DNA of 64,000 nt from contig CADCXC010000011.1 of the NCBI GenBank assembly GCA_902806595.1, forward strand, positions 682,001-746,000. Reading direction: 5' to 3'. Below the pieces are notes generated by a model. It ran no database searches and had not been told where the DNA came from. It was given only the letters and a program-made list of their open reading frames with translations. Positions 25,058-36,554 of this stretch are shown piece after piece. The DNA comes from Pyrenopolyporus hunteri. Taxonomy: Eukaryota > Ascomycota > Sordariomycetes > Xylariales > Hypoxylaceae. Within the stretch, counting starts at the first letter, position 1, and each line of letters starts with the position of its first letter. Made by a program: the position numbers and the translations under genes.

Positions 25058-25774
25058 TTAAACATGCTCTTGTAGTAAAATATCATATTGGGCCGTAGGT
25101 AAGTAGCACATGGGTACCAAGGCAAATGATGATATACGCGAAAAAATGGAATGGTATACTAGCCTAACCTCACCGTTTTCCACATCCGTAGGCATTCCTG
25201 CAAATCCAGCGACAGGATCATCTAAAGGGGCGATGGTCAACGCTCCGTACTACCCATCCGGTGACTTCATCAACGAGCGGCCTATCGTAGTCCGTAATCC
25301 GGCCGAACGCAACAGTTTCTAGCCCTGCGGATCGAGGACTGCGCCCAGGCCAAGTAGATAGATGACAAGCTTATAGAACGCTGCGTCGACTTGTGGCTGT
25401 CGGAGCTGATCGGCATATCGAATGCGTTGAGTTTTAATACCGATCATTTGAGTCTTCCAATTGAAGTTGGTCCACGACCCGCCGGGGATACAGCTCGGTT
25501 TGCGTGCGGGCCTTTAGTAGAGCTCCGTGTCTGCGAGGCGATTATATGGCGCGACGGCGTGCCGCGGTAGTTCTACATTGATGACTCGATTCATCACATC
25601 GATACGCGTCACGACCGTCAATCGGCTATGCCGAAGCATACTCTTGATCTTAGATAGGGCTATTAGCGTAGTAATGGTGTTATATAAAATGGGTAACACG
25701 CCAAGGACGGCCAGGGGCACGCTGATATAAGTGATGATATCGGTGGCTGAATAGCCCGAATCTGTCGAAGGCAT
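25058..25774 (-). pseudogene. Relic of a fungal conserved hypothetical gene with three in-frame stops
   Basis: Reading down from an ATG at 25774, a single frame stays recognisable for 239 codons but is broken by stops at 25516-25514 (TAA), 25321-25319 (TAG) and 25252-25250 (TAG). The N-terminus MPSTDSGYSATDIITYISVP with a membrane helix (LAVLGVLPILYNTITTL) and the later blocks IPGGSWTNFNWKTQMIG, KTQRIRYADQLRQP and LLRSAGLRTTIGRSLM resemble a widespread uncharacterised fungal family as I remember it. In that family tryptophan is expected at the first two stops (TGG to TAA or TAG), which is what RIP-type G-to-A changes would give. There are no frameshifts. The 3' end is lost or unrecognisable. 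An intron-rich intact gene is unlikely because family-like sequence runs directly up to and past the stops. Confidence 0.65.
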
Positions 25775-26451
25775 CTTGCGCCTTTCTTATACCTGTATCT
25801 AGGTAGACTTAATGGTCCGGAGGGCAATACTCGCGATGACCCCACGAAAGGGAAATCAGGAATAAGGTTAGCCACACCATCGTATCGAGCTGGAGCCTCG
25901 CCGAACTGCAAGTTACGTGGCATCTGACCTGTCGTGTCTCTTACGCCAATAGAATATCGTGAGAAAATCTAGTTCTCTATTATCAGGTAGTTACTGATAA
26001 GTAAGTCCATACTTCTTTGTACGGAAGTCGATAGCTTTCGGGAATTTAGGTAAATTATTGGTAGGGTATCTTCGCTTTCTCGATTTTCCTTATATTTTTC
26101 TTTTCATTACTCCGGTTTCCCCCCTTAATCGCGATATGTGCATTTATGTGCATATGCGGAATGACATTAATGCAAGGTACCCGGCGCTAGCGCTAGACCG
26201 ATTCCGATGGACTGACTTCAACCCCACCGGAGCTGAAGCTGCCGTCGCGAACTCCTCTACTACATCCATATTTCCTGACGATGTAGCTAAGGTAGCTTGC
26301 CACCACAGGTCATTTTATACACATTAATCACGTCCTTATTGTCCCTCTTCTAATTCATAATTACCCCTTTGGTTCTGGCAAGCTCCTTTCCTGATTCGTT
26401 TTGGTTCGGGAGCCAATCGCGACCAAGAATGACGACTAACGGACGGCGATA
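25775..26451. other. Intergenic region upstream of the carboxypeptidase gene
   Basis: No gene is seen. The last 350 bp hold pyrimidine-rich segments (about 26080-26130 and 26340-26390) suited to a promoter for the gene at 26452. Confidence 0.45.
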
Positions 26452-28461
26452 ATGCGACTGAATTGCGCCAATGCAGTTCTGGTTGCTGCCACGACGCTGA
26501 CATCCTTCTCCAGCGCACAGTACCCGAATCCCACGCCCGAGTACCTGAACCTGACCACAATCGCCTCGCCAATCGACTCAAATATAAAAATTAGCTACAA
26601 AATACCCCATGGAGCTTGTAATACCGCCTTCGAGTCGCAGACCCAGTATACCGGCTGGGTAAACGTCCCAGGGGATTTCCCCACCAATACGTTTTTCTGG
26701 TTCGTCGGCGCGCGGGATCAGCAGGCGAATTCGAGCCTGACCATCTGGCTCAATGGCGGCCCCGGGTCGAGTTCTATGTTCGGCTTCTTTACCGAGACCG
26801 GTCCTTGCGAGGTAGTCGATAATGGCACGAACAAATTCACCACCATAGCGCGGGAGTGGGGTTGGGATAGGGCGTCAAATATGTTGTTCATTGATCAGCC
26901 GAACCAAGTCGGATTCTCCTACGACGTCCCTACGAACGGTTCTATCGATCTACTCACCAACGAGATCTACATACCGCCCGACAAAAGGCCGAGTTCGCTT
27001 CCACATGACGCCTATCTAAACGGCACTTTTAGTTCAATGAATTCTAGCCACACAGCCAACACGACCGAGACGGCGGCCGTTGCTATATGGCACATGTTGC
27101 AAGGCTTCTTAGGGGTTTTCCCGGAGTTGAACCCACCGAAGGACAACATCTTGGGTGTGAATCTATTTTCAGAAAGTTATGGAGGGAAATACGGTCCCGC
27201 GTTCGCGCAGAAGTGGGAGGAGATGAATGCTGCTCGAGGGAACGGCTCCGTATCCAACGCCACCACGGTAGACATCCGTCTCGTGTCACTTGGTATTGTG
27301 AACGGTTGCGTAGACGATCTGATCCAAGCACCATATTACCCTGTCATGGCGGTTAATAACCCTTATGGTTTCCAAGCCATCAACTCGGTCAGAGCAAATA
27401 TGGCCAACGCTAGCTTCTACAAGGAAGGCGGGTGTCGCGACCAGATCAACGAATGCCGAAACGCGGTCACCAGTCAAGACCCAAACAATACGGGCTCGGT
27501 CTCGGAAGTGAACCAAATCTGCGAATCCGCATATAGCAACTGCACTAATAATGTCATGCTACCCTATCTGGACGCAGGCCGCAGCGTCTACGACATCGCG
27601 GCCCCCGTACCTGACTCCTTTCCACCACGACGGTACCTCGAATACCTGAACACAGCAGCGTTCCAGACCGCCATCGGTACACGTCTCAATTACACCGAGT
27701 CGAATAGCCAGGTCGTAGCGGCCTTCACGTCTACCGGGGACTACGAGCGCGAAGCCATGGTACCCAAGCTCGCCGCGCTCCTCGACGCCGGCATCCGCGT
27801 CGGCCTGATCTACGGCGACCGCGATTACATCTGCAACTGGCTGGGCGGGGAGGCCGTGTCCCTCGCGCTGGCCGAGACCGCGGCGGGCTACGCCCGAGCT
27901 TTCCCCGCGGCCGGGTACGCGCCCATCATCGTCAACGATAGCTACGTCGGCGGCGCGGTGCGGCAGTTCGGCAACCTGTCCTTCAGCCGCGTCTACCAGG
28001 CCGGCCACTTCGTGCCCGCGTACCAGCCCGCGACCGCCTTCCAGATCTTCGCGCGCGTCATCCGCGGCGACAGCGTGTCCACCGGCGAGGACATCGACCT
28101 CTCCGTGTACAACACCACGGGCCCCGCCGCCGCCGCTAGTTCGATGGAGCTGCCGCATGCTCCCGAGCAGACGTGCTGGCTGCGCGATATCCCTGGCTCT
28201 TGCACAGAGGATCAGCAAAGCGCGATCCTGGACGGCGATGGCTTCGTTGTTAATGGTGCTTTGCAGACTGGCCCGACGATTACGACGCCACCACCTACGG
28301 CCACGGCTGGTGGTGGGATGACGCCAATGGAGCTTACGGGCCTGTTCACGGCTACTGCTACGCCGTCGAGCGGAGCTGTTCCCTTTAAGCGGGTATCTAG
28401 CGTCAATTTGGGCTTTGCAGTCGGTGGCAGCGCCGTTCTTGCGATGCTCGCTGCTTTATAA
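26452..28461 (+). CDS. GPI-anchored serine carboxypeptidase, peptidase family S10
   Basis: S10 enzymes remove C-terminal amino acids with a Ser-Asp-His triad. Single exon, 669 aa. A signal peptide (MRLNCANAVLVAATTLTSFSSA) is followed by the catalytic domain. Visible motifs: SLTIWLNGGPGSSSMFG (oxyanion region), NLFSESYGGKYGP with the nucleophile at about Ser241, GLIYGDRDYICNWLGG with Asp456, and YQAGHFVPAYQP with His519. Many NxS/T sites suggest heavy N-glycosylation. After the domain a Thr/Pro/Gly-rich linker leads to a C-terminal hydrophobic segment (VNLGFAVGGSAVLAMLAAL) without a cytosolic tail, the signature of GPI attachment. The enzyme is therefore probably on the plasma membrane or cell wall, unlike vacuolar carboxypeptidase Y. 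The 3' half is distinctly GC-rich and yields a long spurious antisense frame. Confidence 0.92.
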   Translation: MRLNCANAVLVAATTLTSFSSAQYPNPTPEYLNLTTIASPIDSNIKISYKIPHGACNTAFESQTQYTGWVNVPGDFPTNTFFWFVGARDQQANSSLTIWLNGGPGSSSMFGFFTETGPCEVVDNGTNKFTTIAREWGWDRASNMLFIDQPNQVGFSYDVPTNGSIDLLTNEIYIPPDKRPSSLPHDAYLNGTFSSMNSSHTANTTETAAVAIWHMLQGFLGVFPELNPPKDNILGVNLFSESYGGKYGPAFAQKWEEMNAARGNGSVSNATTVDIRLVSLGIVNGCVDDLIQAPYYPVMAVNNPYGFQAINSVRANMANASFYKEGGCRDQINECRNAVTSQDPNNTGSVSEVNQICESAYSNCTNNVMLPYLDAGRSVYDIAAPVPDSFPPRRYLEYLNTAAFQTAIGTRLNYTESNSQVVAAFTSTGDYEREAMVPKLAALLDAGIRVGLIYGDRDYICNWLGGEAVSLALAETAAGYARAFPAAGYAPIIVNDSYVGGAVRQFGNLSFSRVYQAGHFVPAYQPATAFQIFARVIRGDSVSTGEDIDLSVYNTTGPAAAASSMELPHAPEQTCWLRDIPGSCTEDQQSAILDGDGFVVNGALQTGPTITTPPPTATAGGGMTPMELTGLFTATATPSSGAVPFKRVSSVNLGFAVGGSAVLAMLAAL

Positions 28462-31400
28462 CGTCATAATCGAGTACTTCAATCTTTTGATGTTGTATAT
28501 ATCTATGCATAATCGATAGTGATTCATGGCTTTGGCTTGGATTTGTTAACTCAGGTAGATACCCGTACCCGAAATTTCAACACTATTCATCACGTCTGGC
28601 TTGGATTGTGTCGTTAGGTCAAATCAAACTATACAAGTGACAATGGATATCGCGTAGACATGCTGTGTTCTTACATATATCATAACAAACCCAATATAAC
28701 GATGTGTAGTATTTATATTGAAACTATACAAGTATTCTAAGATATCTAAAGCATACGTGTAAAGTTTATAGTCATTTATATGCAGGCCTGAGGAATAATA
28801 CGTACTAGAGGTCACCGATATCCGAGAAATTTAGGTAGGGTAAAGAATATACCAAACATAATTACTTACGGTCAACTTACCTCAAGCGTACTAGGCCCAA
28901 TAGATATTCCGTCTAAATAGCCAGCGAGGCGGGGCTTTGAATCGAATTCTATAGAATCAGTCAGCTTGGTTCTCAGATTTAAAAAAAAGAAAACATCTCC
29001 AATAACCCTATATCAGATCCGAAGCCTTGTCAAAGGCAGTATCATCAAAGCTGTCGAGCTATGTTGACCGTCGTGAATTATGGTTCATCATTGTAGGGTG
29101 TGAGAGATGGTAGGAAATTGTGGATGTGTCTTACCTTATCTTATAGGTCTAGAAGGTATGTGGCTATACCCTGGTTCGAAGAGTGATCACTGTTCGAGCT
29201 GGTTAGCTCAGAACGATACTTCGATAGAATCGTAAGGCTCTTAGGTGACTGCAGTCAGACATGACCGGAGTCATCAACGCCGTAAAGCTCTGACATATGC
29301 TTGTCAATTTTTTTTGTCAAATCATCATACTGCAGCCGCACCTCCGCCTCGAGATCTTTTAGTGTAGACTAACCGAAAGGTATCTGTAACAGGTCAGAAT
29401 AAGCTCATTTATGACTGATGAAAAAATAATGGCGAACGAAGGATTTCAGAAATGCATGAATGGTAGTAAAAAGGTTGTCTACAACGGGAATCCCGAATCA
29501 GACTCGTCATCTGTGTTCATCAGGAACAGATTGTGTAATGAAATAGAATATGTCCACTGACCTTGGCTTTGAGTGCTAGACATCCTGGAGATAATCGGAA
29601 TGCGCCAGCACATCCAATATTCTAGTTATTCGGCGCCCGACCGAGAGGGTATACTACAGTTCGGGCATCGATATCATAGAGCTAATTCCGACGTTCCGTA
29701 TTAGCGAGGGCGTCGAGACCCGATAGATAAGGGCTTGGAATCGAGAGATTTTGATCAGTGGGCGAGGTTTTCTAGGCCTGCCACAAAATGGCATATCGAC
29801 TCATGTGGTAATGTTTCGGAGCCCAGTGCCGCTTCATCATATGGATTCGATAGAGGTTGTAACCTGGAAAAATTCGCATACCATTTGACATTTATCGCGG
29901 CAGCTATCTGGGTGCAGCGTTAGCAACCGGATACCAGTTGAGGTTCGTGAATGTCGGAAGGAGACAAAGTGTCAGAAAACAGCCAGTTTTTTTCGTCAAG
30001 GGCAGATGCCTCAGACGGTAATTTCCAGCTATGCAGATGCATAGAAAGAATCATCAGGTAGGGATGGGCGGCGTCGACAAGAGAGCGGGTGAGCTTACCT
30101 ATTTTACATATCAAGCAGAATACTTAGGCGGTTCCATGACTGAAGACCGCGTTCATACCCAAAGAGATGGTGGGCGCGCGTCACCTAAGTTCCAGTTAGC
30201 AAAATGGAATCCGAGATCAAGTCGGTTGAAAATTCACGATGCCGTTCTATGCTCAGACTGACGTGTAAAAACAGTTTCATTCCAATTGGTCAAAGACTCT
30301 AGTTTGCGGTTTACATACTGTCATCAACGAAGGAGAAGGGAAAGAGGATAGCTGTGAACTTACGTTTATGTTGCGGCCCGCGTCGGGGTGGTTGATGTTA
30401 AGAAGAAGGGAAGGGAAAAAATTGACACGAAAAAAAAATATTTCTAGTCTCCAAACTTCACCCGCGCTAAAGGCCGAAGTGGGGCGTTGCCCTTTGGTTG
30501 ATGCGCCGGAAAAAGGAGAGTTGATAATCCGGGGAGAAAGCAGGCCCATTGGGTACCTAGGCACCTAGGTATCTTATTATATAAGCGTCACAGCTCGGAG
30601 CTTGGACCACTATGCCCATGGGAGTTTTGGATCAATCAAAGTCCCTGCCTTACGTAACATGGGCAATTGAAGCCGTGGGCACCGATTACATACTGGAGCT
30701 CCACATAAATCACAAGGACTTACCCCTCTTCGGCCTTAGCCCTTGGAGCTTTTTCCCCCTTGTCCACTTGCCCCTCATCTGCATCATAACGATGTCAACT
30801 ACCCAATAATTCTCTAGCTATCTTCTTGCTCCAATCATTCATATGGATTACTTCATAGCTTCTGTCTAGAGTACTTTTACGATCTTGTCAAATGGAACTG
30901 AAACATTGTAATGGTACCCGCCTAAGGGTATAATCGGTACCTAAATATCTGTCACATGGCGTGTTGTGACAAACGAATCAGAATGCGTCCTCAGTCTTTC
31001 ACGCGTAGCTCACAAGACCCGAAGTCGAGGCGCTGCCAGGTGACGTTTTATACCCGAGCTCGCCGGCATCTTCCGCAGCTCCCGCCTCGGTATAATCGAT
31101 GGCGGCTTAAATGTCATCACCCGAGAAATCCTCTTTTTCAGAAACCCACCCGGCTACACTATTCCCCAACCCACATTTCCCCTTGACCGGCGATGGGGCT
31201 TCTGGGGCCTGGATCTAGGCTGACTGCTGGCGGGCCTGTTCGGTATGGATGCCGTATGTCATCATGCTTATTCGTTACCCGCAACGCCTGACAAGCCAGT
31301 TGGAGGAGCTGGAAGAGTAGCAGTCAGGGGTGTGGAGAAGGGGTTAACAAAGAGACACCTGAGGGATGCTTTATAAACTTCCAAAGCTACCCCCTCGGCA

Positions 31401-31675
31401 TATATTTCTTAGCAACACCAAATTCTCTTTAAGCATATCTCACGATAACTCATACGATAACTGGCCGGAGCCCAGTCTATTTAATACCTTATATACCCTT
31501 ATCAAGTTGCTTCCGCCCATTACTCCCAATTCCTCCCTCCACTCTCCATTTCTCCGCGACCAACGTTAAACTATACCAACAAGGCCTCTATTGTGCTTTT
31601 TTTTCCCCCTTCTTAGCTACTTACCTCCCTTTGCTCTAGCTAAATTCTAAGCGATCCATACTACTTCTGGGTAAA
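28462..31675. other. 3.2-kb intergenic region, possibly with one tiny gene
   Basis: No standard gene is seen. Segment 28600-28900 is AT-rich. A possible short coiled-coil coding fragment on the minus strand near 29260-29575 is listed separately. A long CT-rich tract at about 31370-31670 is the likely promoter and leader of the fructose-1,6-bisphosphatase gene. Confidence 0.45.
29263..29604 (-). other. Possible very small two-exon gene (speculative)
   Basis: On the minus strand an ATG near 29584 opens MSSTQSQ, followed by a GTCAGT donor. About 200 bp further a helix-forming segment appears, DLEAEVRLQYDDLTKKIDKH continuing MSELYGVDDSGHV, and a TGA near 29263. Joining the two after the AG at 29356 would give a product of about 40 residues. 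The charged, heptad-like pattern looks coding, and the segment ends at a clean stop. No family is recognised, and the intron would be unusually long for this genome. It could equally be a gene relic or chance. Confidence 0.2.
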
Positions 31676-32834
31676 ATGGCTACAAACGGCAATAGCGAAG
31701 TACCCCCGGCCGAGACGGCCGCCGTAAACACCAACATCGTCACATTGACCCGCTTCCTTACGGAAGAGCAGTCAAAACACAAGGAGGCGACTGGAGACTT
31801 CACGTATGCCCCAACGTACCCGTGAACCATGGATACGCCGTAACTAATACTACCAAACCGCAGATTATTGTGCCACGCTCTTCAATTCTCCTTCAAGGCC
31901 ATCTCCCACTACATTCGCCGAGCTACTCTAGTAAACTTAACGGGCCTTGCTGGACAATCCAACGCAACGGGCGACGATCAGAAGAAGCTTGACGTCATCG
32001 GAAATGACCTTTTCATATCGGCCATGAGGTCATCGGGGAAGTGCGCATTGCTAGTCTCGGAAGAGGAAGAGGAGGTAATATACTTCAAGGATCAGACTGG
32101 AGCGCGGTATGCCGTAGCTTGCGACCCTATCGACGGTAGCTCCAACTTGGATGCCGGTGTATCTGTCGGGACCATTTTCGGTGTGCACAAGCTAGCGGAG
32201 GGGTCAAACGGCACAAAGGAGGATATTCTGAAGCCCGGTACCGAGCTCCTTGCAGCCGGTTTCACGATGTACGGCGCATCGGCCCAACTTGTCATCACAA
32301 TGAAGGGTGGAAGCGTCAACGGTTTTACGTTAGATAACTCGTTCGGCGAGTTCATCCTCACTCACCCGAACATGCGAATTCCCAAGAAGCGCGCCATCTA
32401 CTCCGTCAACGAGGGTAACTCGCTATACTGGGAAGAGCACACCAAGGCGTACTTCAATTCTCTCAAATTCCCACAGGACAACAGCAAGCCATACAGCGCG
32501 CGATATATCGGTAGCATGGTTGCCGATGCGTATCGGACGTTGTTGTACGGCGGTATCTTCGCCTATCCGGCGGACAAGAAGAGTCCCAAGGGTAAGCTGC
32601 GGATTCTGTATGAATGCGCCCCGATGGCTCTTGTTTTTGAAAATGGTAAGTGATTATCTTGGGAATCCACTCTTTTACGTATAGGTAGCTAACAGCTGTT
32701 TAGCCGGTGGTCAAGCTGTGGATAGCAAGATGAAGCGAATGCTTGAGGTTGTCCCAGAATCTATTCATGATCGGTCGGGTATCTTCATGGGCAGCTATGA
32801 CGAAGTCGAAAAGGTCAAGAGTTTCTATAAATAA
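31676..32834 (+). CDS. FBP1: Fructose-1,6-bisphosphatase
   Basis: FBPase hydrolyses fructose 1,6-bisphosphate to fructose 6-phosphate, the committed cytosolic step of gluconeogenesis. Coding: join(31676..31803, 31864..32645, 32704..32834), 346 aa, the normal eukaryotic length. Motifs: NIVTLTRFLTEEQ at the N-terminus (allosteric region), KLDVIGNDLFI, the metal-binding acidic run LVSEEEEEVI, the signature CDPIDGSSNLDAGVSVGTIFG, the substrate-binding loop ARYIGSMVADAYRTLLYGGIFAYP, and the terminal ESIHDRSGIFMGSYDEVEKV. All active-site acids are present. Introns of 60 and 58 bp have canonical ends. A CT-rich promoter tract lies immediately upstream. In fungi this gene is generally glucose-repressed, though no specific operator was identified here. 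Confidence 0.96.
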
Positions 32835-33058
32835 GATAGCTTGAATTATATGGCTGTTGGATAATCGGGCCTTGGGGTTTACTTTGGCGCTGGCAATAGG
32901 CACGGGGAGCAATGGTTGCATCTTAAATGAGATCAAAAGCGAATTGATATAATATACCAAGGAACGTGTCTCACCGAGTGTGTATTATCTACATCTACGT
33001 CGATACGTGCTACTTGACCCGTCCCTATACGCTTACTAGGTATTTGCATGCTCGTACT

Positions 33059-34278
33059 TCAGAATAACTTGGGGAAGAACTTGGGAGTATTCCGCTTCCA
33101 TTCTTGATAATCCTTCCGATGGCCATATTTCTTATCGTACTTCTTCTCACTTAATGGCACCCCCGTGACTTTCAATAGCAAAAAGCTCACGAACGCCGGG
33201 CTTACGAACGGTACTATGAGCGCCAAAAGCCTTCCCCAGAAGCCACCCGATAGCCCGAGTCCAAGCTGAACCGGACGCGACACTAGCACACCAGCCGCCG
33301 TAGTCGCTATGCCCGTCCACAGCGTGCACTCGCCAAAATAGTTCGGGTACTGGCTACTCGTAGCACATCTATCAGTTTTTCCACATCAACTCATATAATT
33401 ATGCGCATAACTTACCTCCTCCTCCACAACCCCTCCGTCATGAACGGCTCATCGTGCAACTTATCCTCCCGCCGGCGCAACCAGCTCCCCTTCTGCCGAT
33501 CAGCCACGACCTCGACCGCGAAACCGCCGGCGAACAGCGCTAGGCCCAGAACGTCGAGAACACCTAGCGGCACGGCTGCCAGGGCGACGGGCGGGGCAGC
33601 GTTCACGGCTAGCACGGGCGCCAGACATAGCGATACCCACGTCGCTTGGGCGGCCCAGGCGGCTGCGAATTTGGCTGGTGACTTTCGCAGCGCATCGAAG
33701 CGCGAGTCGTGGCCCTGGTGGAGGACTCGGCGGAAGAGGTATGTGCCCACTGTGCGGAAGCGTGTTAATCATTTAACTCTTGTGTGAGAGGTATATGTCT
33801 TCGTTCACTTTATTTTACGGTAGCACGGTGAATAACCGTAATAGTGGAATGGGAGAGTGGGACATAGTTAGGATTACGCAAGGGCGAGCCCGGCAAGGAA
33901 AGGAAAGGAAAGAAGGGGTCGCGCACATCTCACGGACCAAAAGACCACAGCAGCGCTCAGCACGACCTGTCTCCAATGGAAACCGGGCGTCGCCGTGAAC
34001 GCGCTTAGTAGGCTCGGGAACGGCGGTTTCGGAATGCCGGCTAGCGAGGCGGTGGCGCGGGCCCGGAGGCTAGGTAGGTAGAGACTTAACAGAGTGACGG
34101 TCAGGAAGGTTGCGGAGCCCGACACGTCATAGAAGCGCTCGGTCTGCGCGACGATCGAGGGCACGGCTACGGCCGTCTGCAGCGCGAAGGACGCGGCGAC
34201 ACAGGGAACGGTCGCACGGAGCAGGGGACTCCGGAAGTTAGTGAGGTGGAGGAGTTTGTGTAGGAGAGTTGTTGCCAT
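33059..34278 (-). CDS. DUF1295 / steroid-5-alpha-reductase-like membrane protein
   Basis: Coding: complement(join(33059..33353, 33416..33749, 33927..34278)), 326 aa. Introns are 62 and 177 bp; the second is longer than usual here. Several hydrophobic segments span the protein. Family motifs of the DUF1295 group (distant relatives of 3-oxo-5-alpha-steroid 4-dehydrogenase) are clear: FWSVRLGTYLFRRVLHQGHD with SRFD, DRQKGSWLRR, and EGLWRRSQYPNYFGECTLWTG. The C-terminus has PLSEKKYDKKYG with DYQEWKRNTPKFFP, the usual end of these proteins. They are NAD(P)H-binding membrane reductases by fold, and the substrate of the fungal members is not established. The gene is convergent with FBP1, only 224 bp away. 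Confidence 0.88.
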
Positions 34279-35294
34279 CGTGGTGGTTGGAATTCAGGGA
34301 GGGGTATGTGCGGCGAATGATTATGTGTGAATGTATTACAGAATGAGAGTTGGCGAGCTACGTGTTATATACCTTACGTCCCAGCGTCGGGGCCGCACCA
34401 TGCCCATGTCCAGTTATAGAATCTAAAAAGCATTGTTTGACTTGGGATCGTGACGTAGATGGGCGCCCGCATTCCTCGGTCGGGAATAAAGAGATGCTTT
34501 TTATAGGGGGTCGGGAAAATACCGTATTGTACGCAGCACTGCGCCCTAATGAGGAGCACTGATCACCATTCTTAGGTGCTTACGCGGGGATCTTAGGTAT
34601 GTGGTTCAGGGGGCTCTACACTAGAACATTGACGAGATGATTCCTGATGCGCTCCTACAGAAACGTACAACCCTTATTATGATTCCTGACACGTTCGATA
34701 CACTTGAAATACTGAAGAATTTTTATTGACCGGGTAAGTAAGGAATCCGGGCGCTACAGCGCGTATTTCCTTCATCGCAATTACACGTGGAGCATAATAC
34801 TTTGTCGGTGGTGACTCTTCTCCGTTTGCTCGATATTCTGTATGATCGCGACACGGAAGGCCCCGTACCTAACCGTAGGGCCTATCACTCTTAATTAGCT
34901 AGGGATTCGGCTGTCTCACCTATGTATTTCTGATTCATTACAAAATAACTACCTAAATATGCTTAATTTAAAGCCATACAACTTAATATGAGCAATATGG
35001 AACGTAAGTAGGTAGTCTCCAGTCAGGATACCTAAAGGAACAAAAGGGGTTGGCGTCCTGATATGTATGAACTGACTATACATGACCTTTTACGACGGGG
35101 CTATTACAATGACTAGGAAACTATACTACCGTGACGAGGTCCGTGACGAAAAACAATCGAAGGTCAAGTTGAATAGGAAGTCCGGGTCTAATACATAACG
35201 AGGGCTTCCGGCACCGAGGGTCAAGTCAGAAACTCACTTTTTCCACCCAAAATAATTTACACTAAAATCGGGGAACCAAAGAAGTAGATACAGA
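34279..35294. other. 1.0-kb divergent intergenic region
   Basis: It separates two divergent genes. No gene is seen; several GT/AC-rich short motifs but no clear repeat array. Confidence 0.45.
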
Positions 35295-36216
35295 ATGGCA
35301 GCGTCCGACCTTTACTCCATGAAAGAAGTAACCCTTGACAGGATGGGAGAGCCGCAGCTCACCCATCTTGCGACCTGGATGGCGCATAACCACCGATTTA
35401 GTCCGTATGACCAAATGAATAGATCACTGCTCCCCATGTCCGCCCCCACGCTTGGAACTCCGCAAAACGTCAGTGGAAGCCTATACCTCGATATCGCTCA
35501 GGTCAAGAGAGTCTTGATAAGCGAGAAGGGTAAACCAGGGCAGCGCCTATTCGTAGTGACATTAAAAGGGAAGGAAACCACGTTAGGCTTCGCGTGGATA
35601 AGCCTATGGAACCGCACGCTCGTTCATGAATCGGTGAACGAAGACTTCACCGATATGAGCCGAGACCACAACGTCGTAATTGACCATACTTTGCGTTACG
35701 AGCCCTTCTATCTCGCACAGTATCGTCATGAATACTACAAGGAAGTAGCACGATCTCTAAGAAATAGGCGACTTGCCCGATTAGAGGGGAACGTCGTTCG
35801 TAAGTCACTCCATTAAGTGGTAGATACTTTCTCCTCACAGGAACGCTAATCTTCCATTAATAGAGATACGAGACATCATCCTCTCGGAATCGGAGCACCG
35901 CGCCGCGGCCCTAGCTCTGCTTATCAAGAAGGCGACCGAGCTGGCTCGAAACGCGAGAACCGTCGCTATAGCCACCTTCCCTAGGCTCCATCTAGAGTTC
36001 AGCCACGAGCTGGACCGTCAGGGGTTCCGCGTAATCGGGCTGGCAAAATATCTGTTCCAGTATCTTACTCCCGCACAGATCGCCCAGATCACCCAGGCGC
36101 AGAACACCGCCGCCGGCGCGCCGCTTTCACTTCCAAGCACAGCTTACGCCGACTTAATGCTGAGGGTTTATGACTGGGATGCTTCGCCGGAGGTGAAGAG
36201 CAACTTGAATCTTTAG
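35295..36216 (+). CDS. Uncharacterised fungal protein, 285 aa
   Basis: Coding: join(35295..35799, 35864..36216), with a 64-bp intron that rejoins the frame at NVVQIRDIIL. I recognise no family. The N-terminal half contains an alternating strand pattern (GSLYLDIAQVKRVLI, QRLFVVTLKGKETTLGFAWISLWNRTL) suggestive of a small beta domain, then a helical, charged region from about residue 135 (YRHEYYKEVARSLRNRRLARLEG). The second exon is rich in Ala and Leu and predicted helical. There is no signal peptide or membrane segment, so it is probably soluble and intracellular. The even codon use and the clean splice junction argue for a real gene. Confidence 0.7.
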
Positions 36217-36554
36217 TGGAGGCAGAATGCGCTAGGATAGTCATTGATTGCTATGCTCTGCGATCATAGTACGAATATGGGTATTTCTCGAGCTTCGGGG
36301 TTGAGAATTGGGCTAGAGTTTCCAGACTGTTATGGATAATATGGGACTTGATTAGAAGAGAATATAGGTAGTTATCGTACTTACACTTCTCCACCTATGC
36401 GAAGTTGGTACTTACTTCTTGAACGAACAATTTGCGCATATTAATGATGAGTGAAGTAACATGCTATAGATCGATATGGTGGTAGGTTAGACTCATAGTT
36501 TGAAGGTCAAACCCCCTATTTTACAGTCCCACTACCCAGATTCCCAAGCCATAG
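36217..36554. other. Convergent 3' intergenic region
   Basis: Short AT-rich spacer between two convergent genes; nothing recognisable besides likely polyadenylation regions. Confidence 0.5.

Noticed and set aside
27559..28218. Long antisense open frame (219 codons) opposite the carboxypeptidase gene
   Set aside because: It lies wholly inside a GC-rich S10 coding region with intact catalytic motifs; its sequence is a low-complexity shadow rich in Gly, Val, Ala and Arg.
29170..29230. tRNA-like boxes (GGTTCGAAG and GGTTAGCTCAG)
   Set aside because: The B-box-like sequence precedes the A-box-like one and no cloverleaf can be folded.
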